A stretch of DNA of 8,106 bases from contig JAUWHT010000256.1 in the NCBI GenBank assembly GCA_030605745.1, positions 1 to 8,106 on the forward strand, given 5' to 3'. Every line of letters begins with the position of its first letter. The stretch's first letter is position 1. The position numbers were made by a program, and so were the translations under genes. Below the pieces are notes generated by a model, which saw nothing but the letters and a program-made list of their open reading frames with translations, was not told the origin of the DNA and searched no databases. Of the stretch, positions 1 to 5,176 are shown one piece after another. The DNA is from Pirellulales bacterium (GTDB lineage Bacteria > Planctomycetota > Planctomycetia > Pirellulales > Thermoguttaceae).

Positions 1-340
1 AGCACTCATGTGGCCGGGCTTTTTTCTGCTGAGCGGCCTATCTGGCTGCTCAGGACGGTCCGGACGTTGCGGACCTCGCCCCGGCGACTGGCTAGTGCCG
101 TCCGCTTCGCCGGTCGATCCAACTACCGACAAAGCAAAACCAGCCATCGCGTCGGTCACGGTTTAAGCACCAGTGACCACGGCTTCAACGGCGTGGGAGA
201 CTTGCATCTCCGCGGCCATGGCATTGGGTGGCGCCGCCACAGCCCCCTTCCGGCGAAACCAGGCCGGTCGTCTGGCGCCTGGTCTTACGGGTGGCCTGTA
301 TGACGGCCCTCGGCCTTACCACAAGATCAACCTTGAAGAA

Positions 341-381
341 AGCCGAAAGCTGATAGCTGAAAGCTGAAAGCTGATGGCTGA
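341..381 (+). repeat. AGCTGA-type short tandem repeat run
   Basis: This stretch is built from variants of a 7-10 base unit (AGCTGATAGCTGA, AGCTGAAAGCTGA). An inverted copy lies at 529-559. From memory, runs of this kind occur between genes in many planctomycete genomes. No function can be read from the sequence. Confidence 0.6.
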
Positions 382-528
382 CTGCAAGACCGACTGCTGC
401 CGATGGAGTTACGCCTTCTTCGGCCACCTTGCCGGCCATAGGGGCCCGATTGGACTTCGGGTTGCCGCCAGAACACCGGCCAAGATAGCAAAACCATGTA
501 CAAATGTCAAGTGGTACTTTTGGCCGTC

Positions 529-559
529 GGCTATCAGCTTTCAGTTTTCAGCTATCTGA
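529..559 (-). repeat. Inverted copy of the AGCTGA-type repeat run
   Basis: Read on the minus strand, this gives AGATAGCTGAAAACTGAAAG followed by CTGATAGCC, the same unit family as 341-381. The two runs face each other across about 147 bases of unrecognised DNA and could form a long imperfect hairpin. Confidence 0.55.
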
Positions 560-570
560 GCATCCGCGGG

Positions 571-861
571 CAAAAACGGGATAGGTCCGAATATTGACAT
601 TACCGGTCGTCGGGCCACCCGTCGAAGACGAGGAGTTGCCCCCTATTGGCCGAAGCGTGATGGCAACAGTCGCCGATAAATCCCCTATCTTGCCAATATC
701 GGACCTGTCCCGAATGGCACTGCCGAGAATACCAAATAGGCAAGATGCACATCACAGGGAAGGGTGCTTGCTCTATCAGGTCGTAGCTAATTTACCCAGA
801 GTTCGGGAAAATAAGTCATTTTCACGAACTCGGCAGTGCCATTCGGACCTGTCCCGTTTTT
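571..861. mobile_element. MITE-like element with inverted ends
   Basis: The left end (572-592) and right end (841-861) are inverted copies of AAAAACGGGAYAGGTCCGAAT, matching at 20 of 21 positions. The core CGGACCTGTCCCG occurs again at 700-712. There it runs into CCGAATGGCACTGCCGAG (710-727), which is a perfect 18-base inverted repeat of 829-846. A further inverted pair is ATCTTGCC (687-694) with GGCAAGAT (739-746). No transposase frame is visible inside, so this would be a non-autonomous element. Ends of the CGGGACAGGTC type resemble repeats I associate with RAYT (IS200/IS605-like) transposases, but that link is from memory. Confidence 0.5.
799..831. other. Hairpin inside the MITE-like element
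   Basis: GAGTTCG (799-805) pairs with CGAACTC (825-831), and AAAAT (808-812) pairs with ATTTT (818-822). A symmetrical two-base internal loop separates the two helices and the loop is five bases. The structure sits just inside the right inverted end, which suits a hairpin recognised as single-stranded DNA by an HUH transposase. That role is inference. Confidence 0.45.
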
Positions 862-863
862 CG

Positions 864-975
864 TCTGAGGAGGACACCGCAGAGGCCCCAGAGGACACGG
901 AGTCAGGTACAGGTAGGTCGGGTCGTGGCCCGGCAAATTGAACGACATTGTGGCAAACCATTGCCCTTGTGTCTT
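864..975. other. Intergenic DNA without a supported gene
   Basis: The stretch begins with a purine-rich block (about 870-903) made of GAGGACAC and CAGAGG-like units, resembling common interspersed repeats. No coding signal, promoter or terminator was recognised before the solo transposon end at 976. Confidence 0.4.
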
Positions 976-1024
976 GTGTCAATAATGGTTCCTGACACCT
1001 TTTTCTTCCCCCTTTTTCTTCCCC
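976..1024 (+). repeat. Solo terminal repeat of the RAYT element family
   Basis: GTGTCA (976-981) and TGACAC (993-998) form an inverted pair around an 11-base loop, as in the right ends of the elements at 2266-2288 and 5199-5221. The motif is followed outward by a tandem T-tract, CCTTTTTCTTCCC twice. No matching left end or transposase remnant lies nearby, so this is a stranded end or a REP-like unit. It sits where the winged-helix reading frame on the minus strand is lost (about 1028). Confidence 0.75.
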
Positions 1025-1027
1025 TTT

Positions 1028-1125
1028 GAGCAGGACGGTCAGCACCAATTGCGCACGTTCGCTCAAAGGTGGATCCGCTGGACTCGAATCTCCGCCGCCC
1101 CCTTCGCCTTCACCCGTCTTGCCGG
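1028..1125 (-). pseudogene. Out-of-frame winged-helix-like 3' tail
   Basis: Read on the minus strand, this continues from the second copy of the 36-bp repeat as a Gly-rich linker and then DPPLSERAQLVLTVLL, after which the frame runs into the T-tract of the solo transposon end. From memory, LSER-AQ-VL--LL is the first helix of a small winged-helix domain found at the C-terminus of planctomycete proteins. The frame differs from that of the upstream CDS (1110-1670), but ignoring 73 bases between the two repeat copies joins them without a stop. I infer one original gene that lost the rest of its DNA-binding domain here. Confidence 0.4.
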
Positions 1126-1670
1126 TCGGCGGCGTCGTGTGGTCCGGTTCGGCGATTCTGCGAACCGCTGCCGGAGAAGACCGACGAAACGTCTGCCGTC
1201 GGCGGCGTCGTGTGGTCCGGTTCGGCGATTCTGCCCTCCAATAGCACCAAATCGACTGCGATCTCTTTGAGGGCATTTTCAAGGGCGGAATCCTCAGTGG
1301 CAGCACTTTCCACGATTTCGTTGACCCCGCAAGCTCCCAGATAGTAGCCCCTGATCTTGTCCAACGGATCTGTGATTATCCACGAACGCGGTGCATCGAA
1401 ACCCGATGCTACTAAGGCAACCTGCGCGTCCTTGATATCGCGCAGCACCTTTTGGAACACGCCCTCGGTTTGCTGTAGAAACCTCTGGACGGCTTTGAGT
1501 CGGGAATGTGCCTCCGTTGGTGTGATCGGCGGCGGCGGCCACGCGCACTTGTCCGGTAGCGGATCGCCGAAAGCCATCTGCAACACACGCCTGGTGAAGT
1601 CCCTCGCTCCCTCGTAGGCCACGGATAGCGAGACGAGCGCGCTCCGTTGTTTGCTGTAGTCCGGTGACAT
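1110..1670 (-). CDS. Hypothetical protein, probably frameshifted at its C-terminus
   Basis: I do not recognise the N-terminal part. The ATG at 1670 is chosen because AAAGGCG sits seven bases upstream; earlier starts give only low-complexity leader translation. The 186-residue product has mostly helical-looking, charged sequence (residues 1-148) with a Pro cluster at 45-51. It then has a Thr/Pro/Ser-rich tail that is probably not native: the two copies of a 36-bp repeat are read in different frames (RIAEPDHTTPP, then QNRRTGPHDAAD). No signal peptide or membrane segment is seen. A promoter-like pair lies at 1793-1821, and the leader resembles that of the GYF_2 gene. Removing one 73-bp repeat unit restores a frame into a winged-helix start, so the intact ancestor may have been a DNA-binding protein. 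That is inference. Confidence 0.5.
   Translation of the reverse strand: MSPDYSKQRSALVSLSVAYEGARDFTRRVLQMAFGDPLPDKCAWPPPPITPTEAHSRLKAVQRFLQQTEGVFQKVLRDIKDAQVALVASGFDAPRSWIITDPLDKIRGYYLGACGVNEIVESAATEDSALENALKEIAVDLVLLEGRIAEPDHTTPPTADVSSVFSGSGSQNRRTGPHDAADRQDG
1125..1233. repeat. 36-bp direct repeat, two copies 73 bp apart
   Basis: The 36 bases at 1125-1160 recur exactly at 1198-1233 (each begins GTCGGCGGCGTCGTG and ends TTCGGCGATTCTG), with 37 bases between. The period of 73 is not a multiple of three, so the copies are read in different frames by the gene on the minus strand. Perfect identity suggests a recent duplication or slippage event. Confidence 0.9.
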
Positions 1671-1792
1671 GATTTCGCCTTTCTGAATGCGGGCCGGACC
1701 GGGCGGCGTGTGCCGAAAGGCAGGAAGGCACACCGCCGCGGGGACCGCTTGGCCGCCGGTTTGCAACCCGGTCGGCCGTCCCGATGATGCCC
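1671..1792 (-). promoter_or_regulatory. Structured 5' leader with possible anti-SD hairpin
   Basis: On the minus strand, the leader of the hypothetical gene can form two hairpins. The first is an 11-pair stem with one mismatch and a bulge (about 1751-1777). The second has a 12-pair stem (1703-1714 with 1727-1739, one bulged base) and a 12-base loop. That loop contains GCCTTTC (minus strand, 1715-1721), exactly complementary to GAAAGGC of the ribosome-binding site (1677-1683). The GYF_2 gene leader (2453-2575) has the same layout and similar primary sequence. A translational control role is inferred. Confidence 0.5.
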
Positions 1793-1821
1793 AGTGTACC
1801 CCGCGGAGGTCCAATCGACAA
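1793..1821 (-). promoter_or_regulatory. Candidate sigma70-type promoter
   Basis: On the minus strand, TTGTCG (1816-1821) and TACACT (1793-1798) are 17 bases apart, each matching four of six consensus bases. It would give a leader of about 115 bases before the ATG at 1670. The -10 box lies at the same position as TATACT in the related GYF_2 leader, which strengthens it. Confidence 0.4.
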
Positions 1822-1900
1822 GGCAACGGTCATTTGCCAACCCGCCAATCCCGCCGCCTCCCTGCCCGGAAAACAAAATGCCAGAAAATTCACCAGGCGC

Positions 1901-1989
1901 TAGACACGGGGGGGCGCGATGTTACAATAGTTGCCAGCATGAACCTGGATCGTCTTCAAGTTCACCGTAAATGGGAAATACCGACTTGA
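1901..1989 (+). promoter_or_regulatory. Candidate promoter with a short cut-off ORF
   Basis: TAGACA (1901-1906) and TACAAT (1923-1928) are 16 bases apart and each matches five of six consensus bases. The first ATG follows at 1939 and opens a 16-codon frame (MNLDRLQVHRKWEIPT) ending at 1989, just before the T/A-tract flank of the 2021-2289 element. There is no clear Shine-Dalgarno sequence. It may be the 5' end of a gene whose body was lost when the element arrived, but the peptide is not one I recognise. Confidence 0.3.
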
Positions 1990-2020
1990 AGGAGGGGTGA
2001 GAAAAAGGGGGTGAGAAAAA

Positions 2021-2289
2021 GTGTCAGGAACCATTATTGGGAGATTCCTTACGAGGGCGGCCTCGGGGACGAAACACCGAATCGAGTCCAAACCGCTTTG
2101 CCATCCGGTCCACCCAATCTTCGCTTCCAAACGGCTGACCGCGGTTCACGCAACGCCTCCAGGTCGCGTTGGCTTTCCGCCCGGTTGAGCACATGATATG
2201 CGAATCCGCCAGCAACAGTTTTTAACGCCCGTCCCATGTCAGGATTCTACAAAATGCCCTTTCTCGTGTCAATAATGGTTCCTGACACC
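2021..2289 (-). mobile_element. Internally deleted, non-autonomous RAYT element
   Basis: The left end begins GTGTCAGGAACCATTATTG (2021-2039) and the right end is its inverted copy (2270-2288). The DNA inside matches the left about 167 bases and right about 110 bases of the full element at 4477-5222, with few mismatches. Relative to the full copy it lacks 468 bases (4645-5112 there) plus one unit of an 8-base tandem repeat, CGCAACGC. The 468-base loss is in frame; the 8-base loss is not. It keeps both ends and the promoter (2244-2272), so it could be moved in trans by the intact transposase. Confidence 0.85.
2024..2237 (-). pseudogene. RAYT transposase remnant
   Basis: The first 20 codons (MGRALKTVAGGFAYHVLNRA) join directly to the C-terminal region (ESQRDLEALR), after which a lost 8-base unit shifts the frame. 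The original C-terminus (residues GQPFGSEDWVDRM onward, ending at the TCA of the left end) is still readable in another frame. The HxH motif and catalytic tyrosine of the full-length protein are both in the deleted part, so no active enzyme can be made. Confidence 0.85.
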
Positions 2290-2330
2290 TTTTTTCTCCC
2301 TTTTTTCTCTCTGACACCTTTTTTCTCCCT
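2290..2330 (+). repeat. Tandem T-tract flank with partial second end
   Basis: Outside the right end of the deleted element, CCTTTTTTCTCC is followed by a second T-tract. Then comes CTGACACCTTTTTTCTCCCT (2311-2330), repeating 2282-2300 with a period of 29 bases. The other family copies also have a doubled T-tract outside the terminal motif, each with its own spacer sequence. Confidence 0.6.
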
Positions 2331-2364
2331 CGTTGACTGCCGCCGCGCGAGCGAATCGTTCATT

Positions 2365-2430
2365 AGGGGGGGCAATCGCCTTCCGTCGTTCATGGGGTTG
2401 GCCGACGGAGTTTCCTTAGCCGCCCCCCCT
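2365..2430. repeat. Imperfect inverted repeat upstream of the GYF_2 promoter
   Basis: AGGGGGGG (2365-2372) pairs with CCCCCCCT (2423-2430), and inside it TCCGTCG (2382-2388) pairs with CGACGGA (2403-2409). The segments between are only partly complementary. It could be a transcription-stopping structure or a repeat remnant; no T-tract follows, so an intrinsic terminator is not claimed. Confidence 0.4.
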
Positions 2431-2452
2431 CGCATGATCCCACCGCCGGTGA

Positions 2453-2575
2453 TATACTGGCACTCGCCGGTGTGTTCGTCGAGGTCGCTCCTCGGCGGGC
2501 CAAATCGGGCCGTGGGCGGTTGCCTTCCACCTTTCGACCGTCGCCCCCGGCCGGGCCTGGCGGAAAGGCGAAATC
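2453..2575 (+). promoter_or_regulatory. -10 box and structured leader of the GYF_2 gene
   Basis: TATACT (2453-2458) matches five of six -10 bases; no good -35 was found. The leader can form CGAGG-N5-CCTCG (2480-2494), then a second hairpin with stem parts 2514-2520 and 2537-2546. That hairpin's 16-base loop holds CCTTTC (2530-2535). CCTTTC is complementary to GAAAGG (2563-2568) of the ribosome-binding site, seven bases before the ATG. Sequence and layout parallel the leader at 1671-1792: the last 15 bases through the ATG (AAAGGCGAAATCATG) are identical and the distance from -10 to ATG is similar (117 against 122 bases). Confidence 0.5.
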
Positions 2576-4372
2576 ATGGCGCACGACTGGTTCTACAAGG
2601 TCGGTGAGCAGCTTTGTGGGCCGGTGTCAGCCAGCGAGTTGCTGCAAAAAGCGGCCACCGGCGAGATTCTCCCAAACACGCCGGTCTCCAACCGGCCCGA
2701 TGGTCGTTGGGTGCGGGCCGAGCAAGTCCAGGGCCTTTTTCGCCGGGCGGATTCACCGCCGTTGCCGGAGAACCGTGACAGCCACAGGGAATCACCTACA
2801 CAAGCATCGCCCCTACCTGAAAACCCAACCAGCCAGTCAGAAGGTCAATGTGGCGTCCCACGGAAAACGCACGGAGCGAACCTCGCTTATGCTTCGACCG
2901 CGGCCAGTGTAGTCGCATTGCTGTTGTTGATTGCGCCCCTTTCGGTTGCAGCGAGTCCGGTAGCCATTGGCGTGGCGATCCCGGTGGCCATTGGTGCAAT
3001 TATTCTGGGCCTAATGGGAATAAAATCGGAGAGGCGAGGCTGGGCCTGTATCGGCATTATATGCGGTGGCGTTATAGTCCTGCTCGTCCCCATCGTAACG
3101 CTGTTATTTGAGATGCGAAACTACGACTTTGATTTCAAGTCTGCTCCGCCCCCCAGCCCCGCAGGACGCACACAGTCGCCAGGCGCTGGAGTACAGCTTT
3201 CCCAGCCACCGCTGATGGCAGTTGAAATCTCCGTGGGAACTACGCGACTGTCCATTCCGTCGCCTGATGGCTATTCGCCGATTACGAGTGATATGCAGCC
3301 CTATGCGGAACTCGCGAAGCGGTTTGTTTCTCCATCGAATGAGCAATTTGCATTGTTCCTCCCCGAGGCCGCCGCTGCCGCTGCCGCCCGTGGTGAGATC
3401 CCCCAACCCCAACGGCTGTTTTTTGTTCAGACCGCAAAGGCGTTCATCCAACCGTTTGTTTCAACTGCTGACTTTGCACAAGTGAAGCGGACGATTAAGA
3501 CGCAGAATGAGGACATACTGAAGAAGGTCGAATCACAGATCCCTGGTCATTTCCAGAAGGTGAGCAAAGGCATATCGGCGGATTACAATGTGGATTTTAG
3601 CCTTTCGCTCGACCAGATGCTGCCACTGCCGCCGCACTACGAGACGGAGCGAGGTTTGGCATACTCGACGCTGCTCAAATACAAAGTCAACGATGAGGAA
3701 GGGAAGCCATCCGTTTTCGAGGGAGTTGTGACAGCCACTCTTGTGCATCTTCAAGGCAAGGTGTTGTTTCTGTATGTGAATGCTGAGAAGTCAAGACTTG
3801 ATTGGTGCAGGTCCGAATCCGCGAAGTGGGCAGATGCGGTTATCGCAGCTAACCCGTCCACCGGAGACATCGCTGCTCGTGAGCGCATGCCCTTCCTAAC
3901 TGGCTTAGACTGGAGCAAGGCCTTTGCGAAAGCGATTGGTGCTGCGATTATAGGAGGAATTGCCGCAGGGCTAATGATTGTATTTAGGAAAAGGAGGGCT
4001 AACCAGGGCGCTGCAGCGAACGTACGCCCCGCTTACGGACTTTGCGCTCCACCTTCTCGCCCGGCGCACGCGGCTGAGCTTGGCCGTTGGGAGTCATCTA
4101 TGTTTGGTTTATTACGTTTTTTCCGAGGGGTCTGTGGTTTTGTGTTTGCTCTTCAGGTCATCCATGTGATTGAGGCTGCTACGAGGCTATTGGAACCCGA
4201 AGCGGTTGTCGTAGACATGGGTGGGTTTTTTGCGTTGCTTTTGATTAAGGTGGTCTTCTTAGGGGCATCTGGTTTGATGTTTTTCTGGCTCCGCAGTGTC
4301 ATCAACCGTCTGCACATCAGAAAACATGGCGTACCACATCCCGCGCTGGCAAAGAAAGAATGGGCACTATGA
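2576..4372 (+). CDS. GYF_2-domain multi-pass membrane protein, apparently fused to a second membrane module
   Basis: The 598-residue frame starts at an ATG with GGAAAGGCG upstream. Residues 1-57 fit a GYF_2 (DUF4339-type) domain: W5, F6, Y7, G10, GPVS 15-18, EL 21-22, W45-V46, GLF 53-55. A Pro-rich linker follows. Three hydrophobic segments (about 107-125, 128-149, 157-178), resembling DUF4190, lead to a soluble domain (about 185-445) with no motif I know and an Ala run (265-271). A fourth membrane segment (453-470) ends in a basic stop-transfer FRKRR. Residues 475-508 are translated from an attC-like sequence. Residue 509 is a Met opening a distinct 90-residue module with two membrane segments (about 513-530, 545-570) and a GVPHPALAKK tail. 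By eye, GC content in the middle is lower than in the minus-strand housekeeping genes, suggesting transfer. Function unknown; GYF domains generally bind proline-rich peptides. Confidence 0.75.
   Translation: MAHDWFYKVGEQLCGPVSASELLQKAATGEILPNTPVSNRPDGRWVRAEQVQGLFRRADSPPLPENRDSHRESPTQASPLPENPTSQSEGQCGVPRKTHGANLAYASTAASVVALLLLIAPLSVAASPVAIGVAIPVAIGAIILGLMGIKSERRGWACIGIICGGVIVLLVPIVTLLFEMRNYDFDFKSAPPPSPAGRTQSPGAGVQLSQPPLMAVEISVGTTRLSIPSPDGYSPITSDMQPYAELAKRFVSPSNEQFALFLPEAAAAAAARGEIPQPQRLFFVQTAKAFIQPFVSTADFAQVKRTIKTQNEDILKKVESQIPGHFQKVSKGISADYNVDFSLSLDQMLPLPPHYETERGLAYSTLLKYKVNDEEGKPSVFEGVVTATLVHLQGKVLFLYVNAEKSRLDWCRSESAKWADAVIAANPSTGDIAARERMPFLTGLDWSKAFAKAIGAAIIGGIAAGLMIVFRKRRANQGAAANVRPAYGLCAPPSRPAHAAELGRWESSMFGLLRFFRGVCGFVFALQVIHVIEAATRLLEPEAVVVDMGGFFALLLIKVVFLGASGLMFFWLRSVINRLHIRKHGVPHPALAKKEWAL
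3997..4092 (+). other. attC-like recombination site inside the coding frame
   Basis: The segment has the outline of an integron attC site. It opens with GGCTAAC (3997-4003), six of seven for RYYYAAC, and closes with GTTGGGA (4086-4092), six of seven for GTTRRRY. Inner arms CCAGGGCGCTGCAGC and GGCTGAGCTTGGCC are near complements. GCTGCAGC against GCTGAGC leaves one unpaired G, like the extrahelical base of true attC sites. The roughly 55-base centre is variable, as expected. It is read through in frame between the two modules of the fused gene. No integrase gene is in the window, and the outer boxes pair imperfectly, so it may be a decayed site. Confidence 0.5.
4100..4372 (+). CDS. Small two-TM membrane protein, possible independent cassette ORF
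   Basis: This is an internal, in-frame start within the 598-residue frame. The ATG at 4100 has GGGAG seven bases upstream, a good Shine-Dalgarno sequence that falls in the end of the attC-like site. The 90-residue product (MFGLLRFFRG...KKEWAL) reads like a complete small protein. It has a basic amphipathic start, two membrane segments and a conserved-looking tail with GVPHPALAKK. From memory, similar stand-alone hypothetical proteins occur in other bacteria. The start lies eight bases after the attC-like end and the stop nine bases before the next attC-like start, which is normal gene-cassette spacing. Whether it is made separately, as a fusion, or both cannot be told. Function unknown. Confidence 0.45.
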   Translation: MFGLLRFFRGVCGFVFALQVIHVIEAATRLLEPEAVVVDMGGFFALLLIKVVFLGASGLMFFWLRSVINRLHIRKHGVPHPALAKKEWAL

Positions 4373-4381
4373 CTTTGCTGC

Positions 4382-4410
4382 TCCTAACCCGTTGTTCCAG
4401 CGGACCGGTC
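4382..4410 (+). other. Half attC-like site after the GYF_2 frame
   Basis: TCCTAAC (4382-4388), six of seven for RYYYAAC, is followed by CCGTTGTTCCAGCGGACCGG, typical of the 5' arm of attC sites as I remember them. The matching 3' arm and GTTRRRY box are absent: the DNA continues about 65 bases and then meets the RAYT element at 4477. I infer that the 3' half was lost, perhaps with the element's arrival. Confidence 0.4.
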
Positions 4411-4480
4411 AAAGCTTCGCTTTTCCAGTGGTACAATATACAAATCACGACTTGGGCAAAAAAAGGGGCAAAAAAAGGTG

Positions 4481-5170
4481 TCAGGAACCATTGTTGGGAG
4501 ATTCCTTGCGAGGTCGGCCTCGGGGACGGAACACCGAATCGAGTCCAAACCGCTTTGTCATCCGGTCCACCCAATCTTTGCTTCCAAACGGCTGACCGCG
4601 GTTCACGCAACGCCGCAACGCCTCCAGGTCGCGTTGGCTTTCCGGGCGGTTGACGCGGCTTACCCAATTCTTCGGCAAATCGATGGGCCACTTCGACAGA
4701 ACCGTCCGACATTCCTCGTCTCCAAACTCGCGTCGCCAAAGGCTCGACCATTGCCACTGTTCAGCACGTTCGCACAACCCGGCACGCAAAGCATTCCGCT
4801 CCACATAACGGCACGTCCTCCAGAGATATTCGTCGGACTCCACCAAGAACGACTTGAAACGTCCCTGGTACACGTGGCCGGAGCCAACCGACCGCCGATG
4901 TGCGTGCCAGCGTTGGGTGTGCGTCAGCGTCAGCCAACCAACGAACGTTGAAAGGTCTTCATCCTTCCGCGGCCAAAGCACCAAATGCCAATGGTTCGGC
5001 ATCACGCAATAGGACAACAGACGCATCTTCGTTCGCCGCACGGCCTCGACGAGGATTCGCTCGAACGCTTCGTAATCCTCCGGCTTATAGAATATCCGCA
5101 TCCGGGCGTTTGCCCGGTTGAGCACATGGTATGCGAATCCGCCAGCAACAGTTCTTAACGCTCGTCCCAT
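4481..5170 (-). CDS. REP-associated tyrosine transposase (Y1_Tnp family, RAYT)
   Basis: The 229-residue protein is an HUH single-strand DNA transposase. It has the metal-binding HxH motif in MPNHWH (H60, H62), then YQGRFKS (101-107), and the catalytic tyrosine in RYVERNALRAGL (Y122). Tryptophan-rich WQWSSLWRR (139-147) follows, as is common in RAYTs. The C-terminal 50 residues carry a basic LRRCVNRGQPFGS stretch and an AT-hook-like RPRGRPRK (215-222), a form I associate with planctomycetes. RAYTs cut and join hairpin-forming repeats. The gene is intact, its stop codon lies in the left terminal repeat, and its promoter lies in the right end. It probably also acts on the deleted copy at 2021-2289. 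No Shine-Dalgarno sequence is seen, which agrees with a leaderless mRNA. Confidence 0.92.
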   Translation of the reverse strand: MGRALRTVAGGFAYHVLNRANARMRIFYKPEDYEAFERILVEAVRRTKMRLLSYCVMPNHWHLVLWPRKDEDLSTFVGWLTLTHTQRWHAHRRSVGSGHVYQGRFKSFLVESDEYLWRTCRYVERNALRAGLCERAEQWQWSSLWRREFGDEECRTVLSKWPIDLPKNWVSRVNRPESQRDLEALRRCVNRGQPFGSKDWVDRMTKRFGLDSVFRPRGRPRKESPNNGS

Positions 5171-5176
5171 GCCAGG

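Larger units (their letters stand above)
1..570. other. Repeat-bearing region without a supported gene
   Basis: Open frames exist here on both strands, but none gives a protein I recognise, and their composition is arginine/histidine-rich in the way of chance frames in GC-rich DNA. A small hairpin GGTCCG-N7-CGGACC lies at 57-75. The only other clear structure is the pair of AGCTGA-type repeat runs listed separately. A decayed gene cannot be excluded. Confidence 0.5.

Noticed and set aside
10..303. 97-codon plus-strand frame at the left edge
   Set aside because: It has no plausible ribosome-binding site and an Arg/His/Gly-rich translation typical of chance frames. No family was recognised.
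571..861. CRISPR array
   Set aside because: The repeated cores are in mixed orientation, irregularly spaced and only three in number, with no cas gene nearby.
976..1003. Transposon end hairpin plus T-tract as an intrinsic terminator
   Set aside because: The stem is only six pairs with an 11-base loop, and the motif is explained as a transposon end. Some terminator activity is possible but not supported.
1294..1893. Overlapping minus-strand frames of 199 and 154 codons around the hypothetical gene
   Set aside because: They run through the leader and another frame of the 1110-1670 gene, without a ribosome-binding site and with low-complexity composition.
4382..4476. A complete second attC site
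   Set aside because: Only the 5' arm is recognisable. No complementary arm or GTTRRRY box was found before the RAYT element, so it is reported as a half site.
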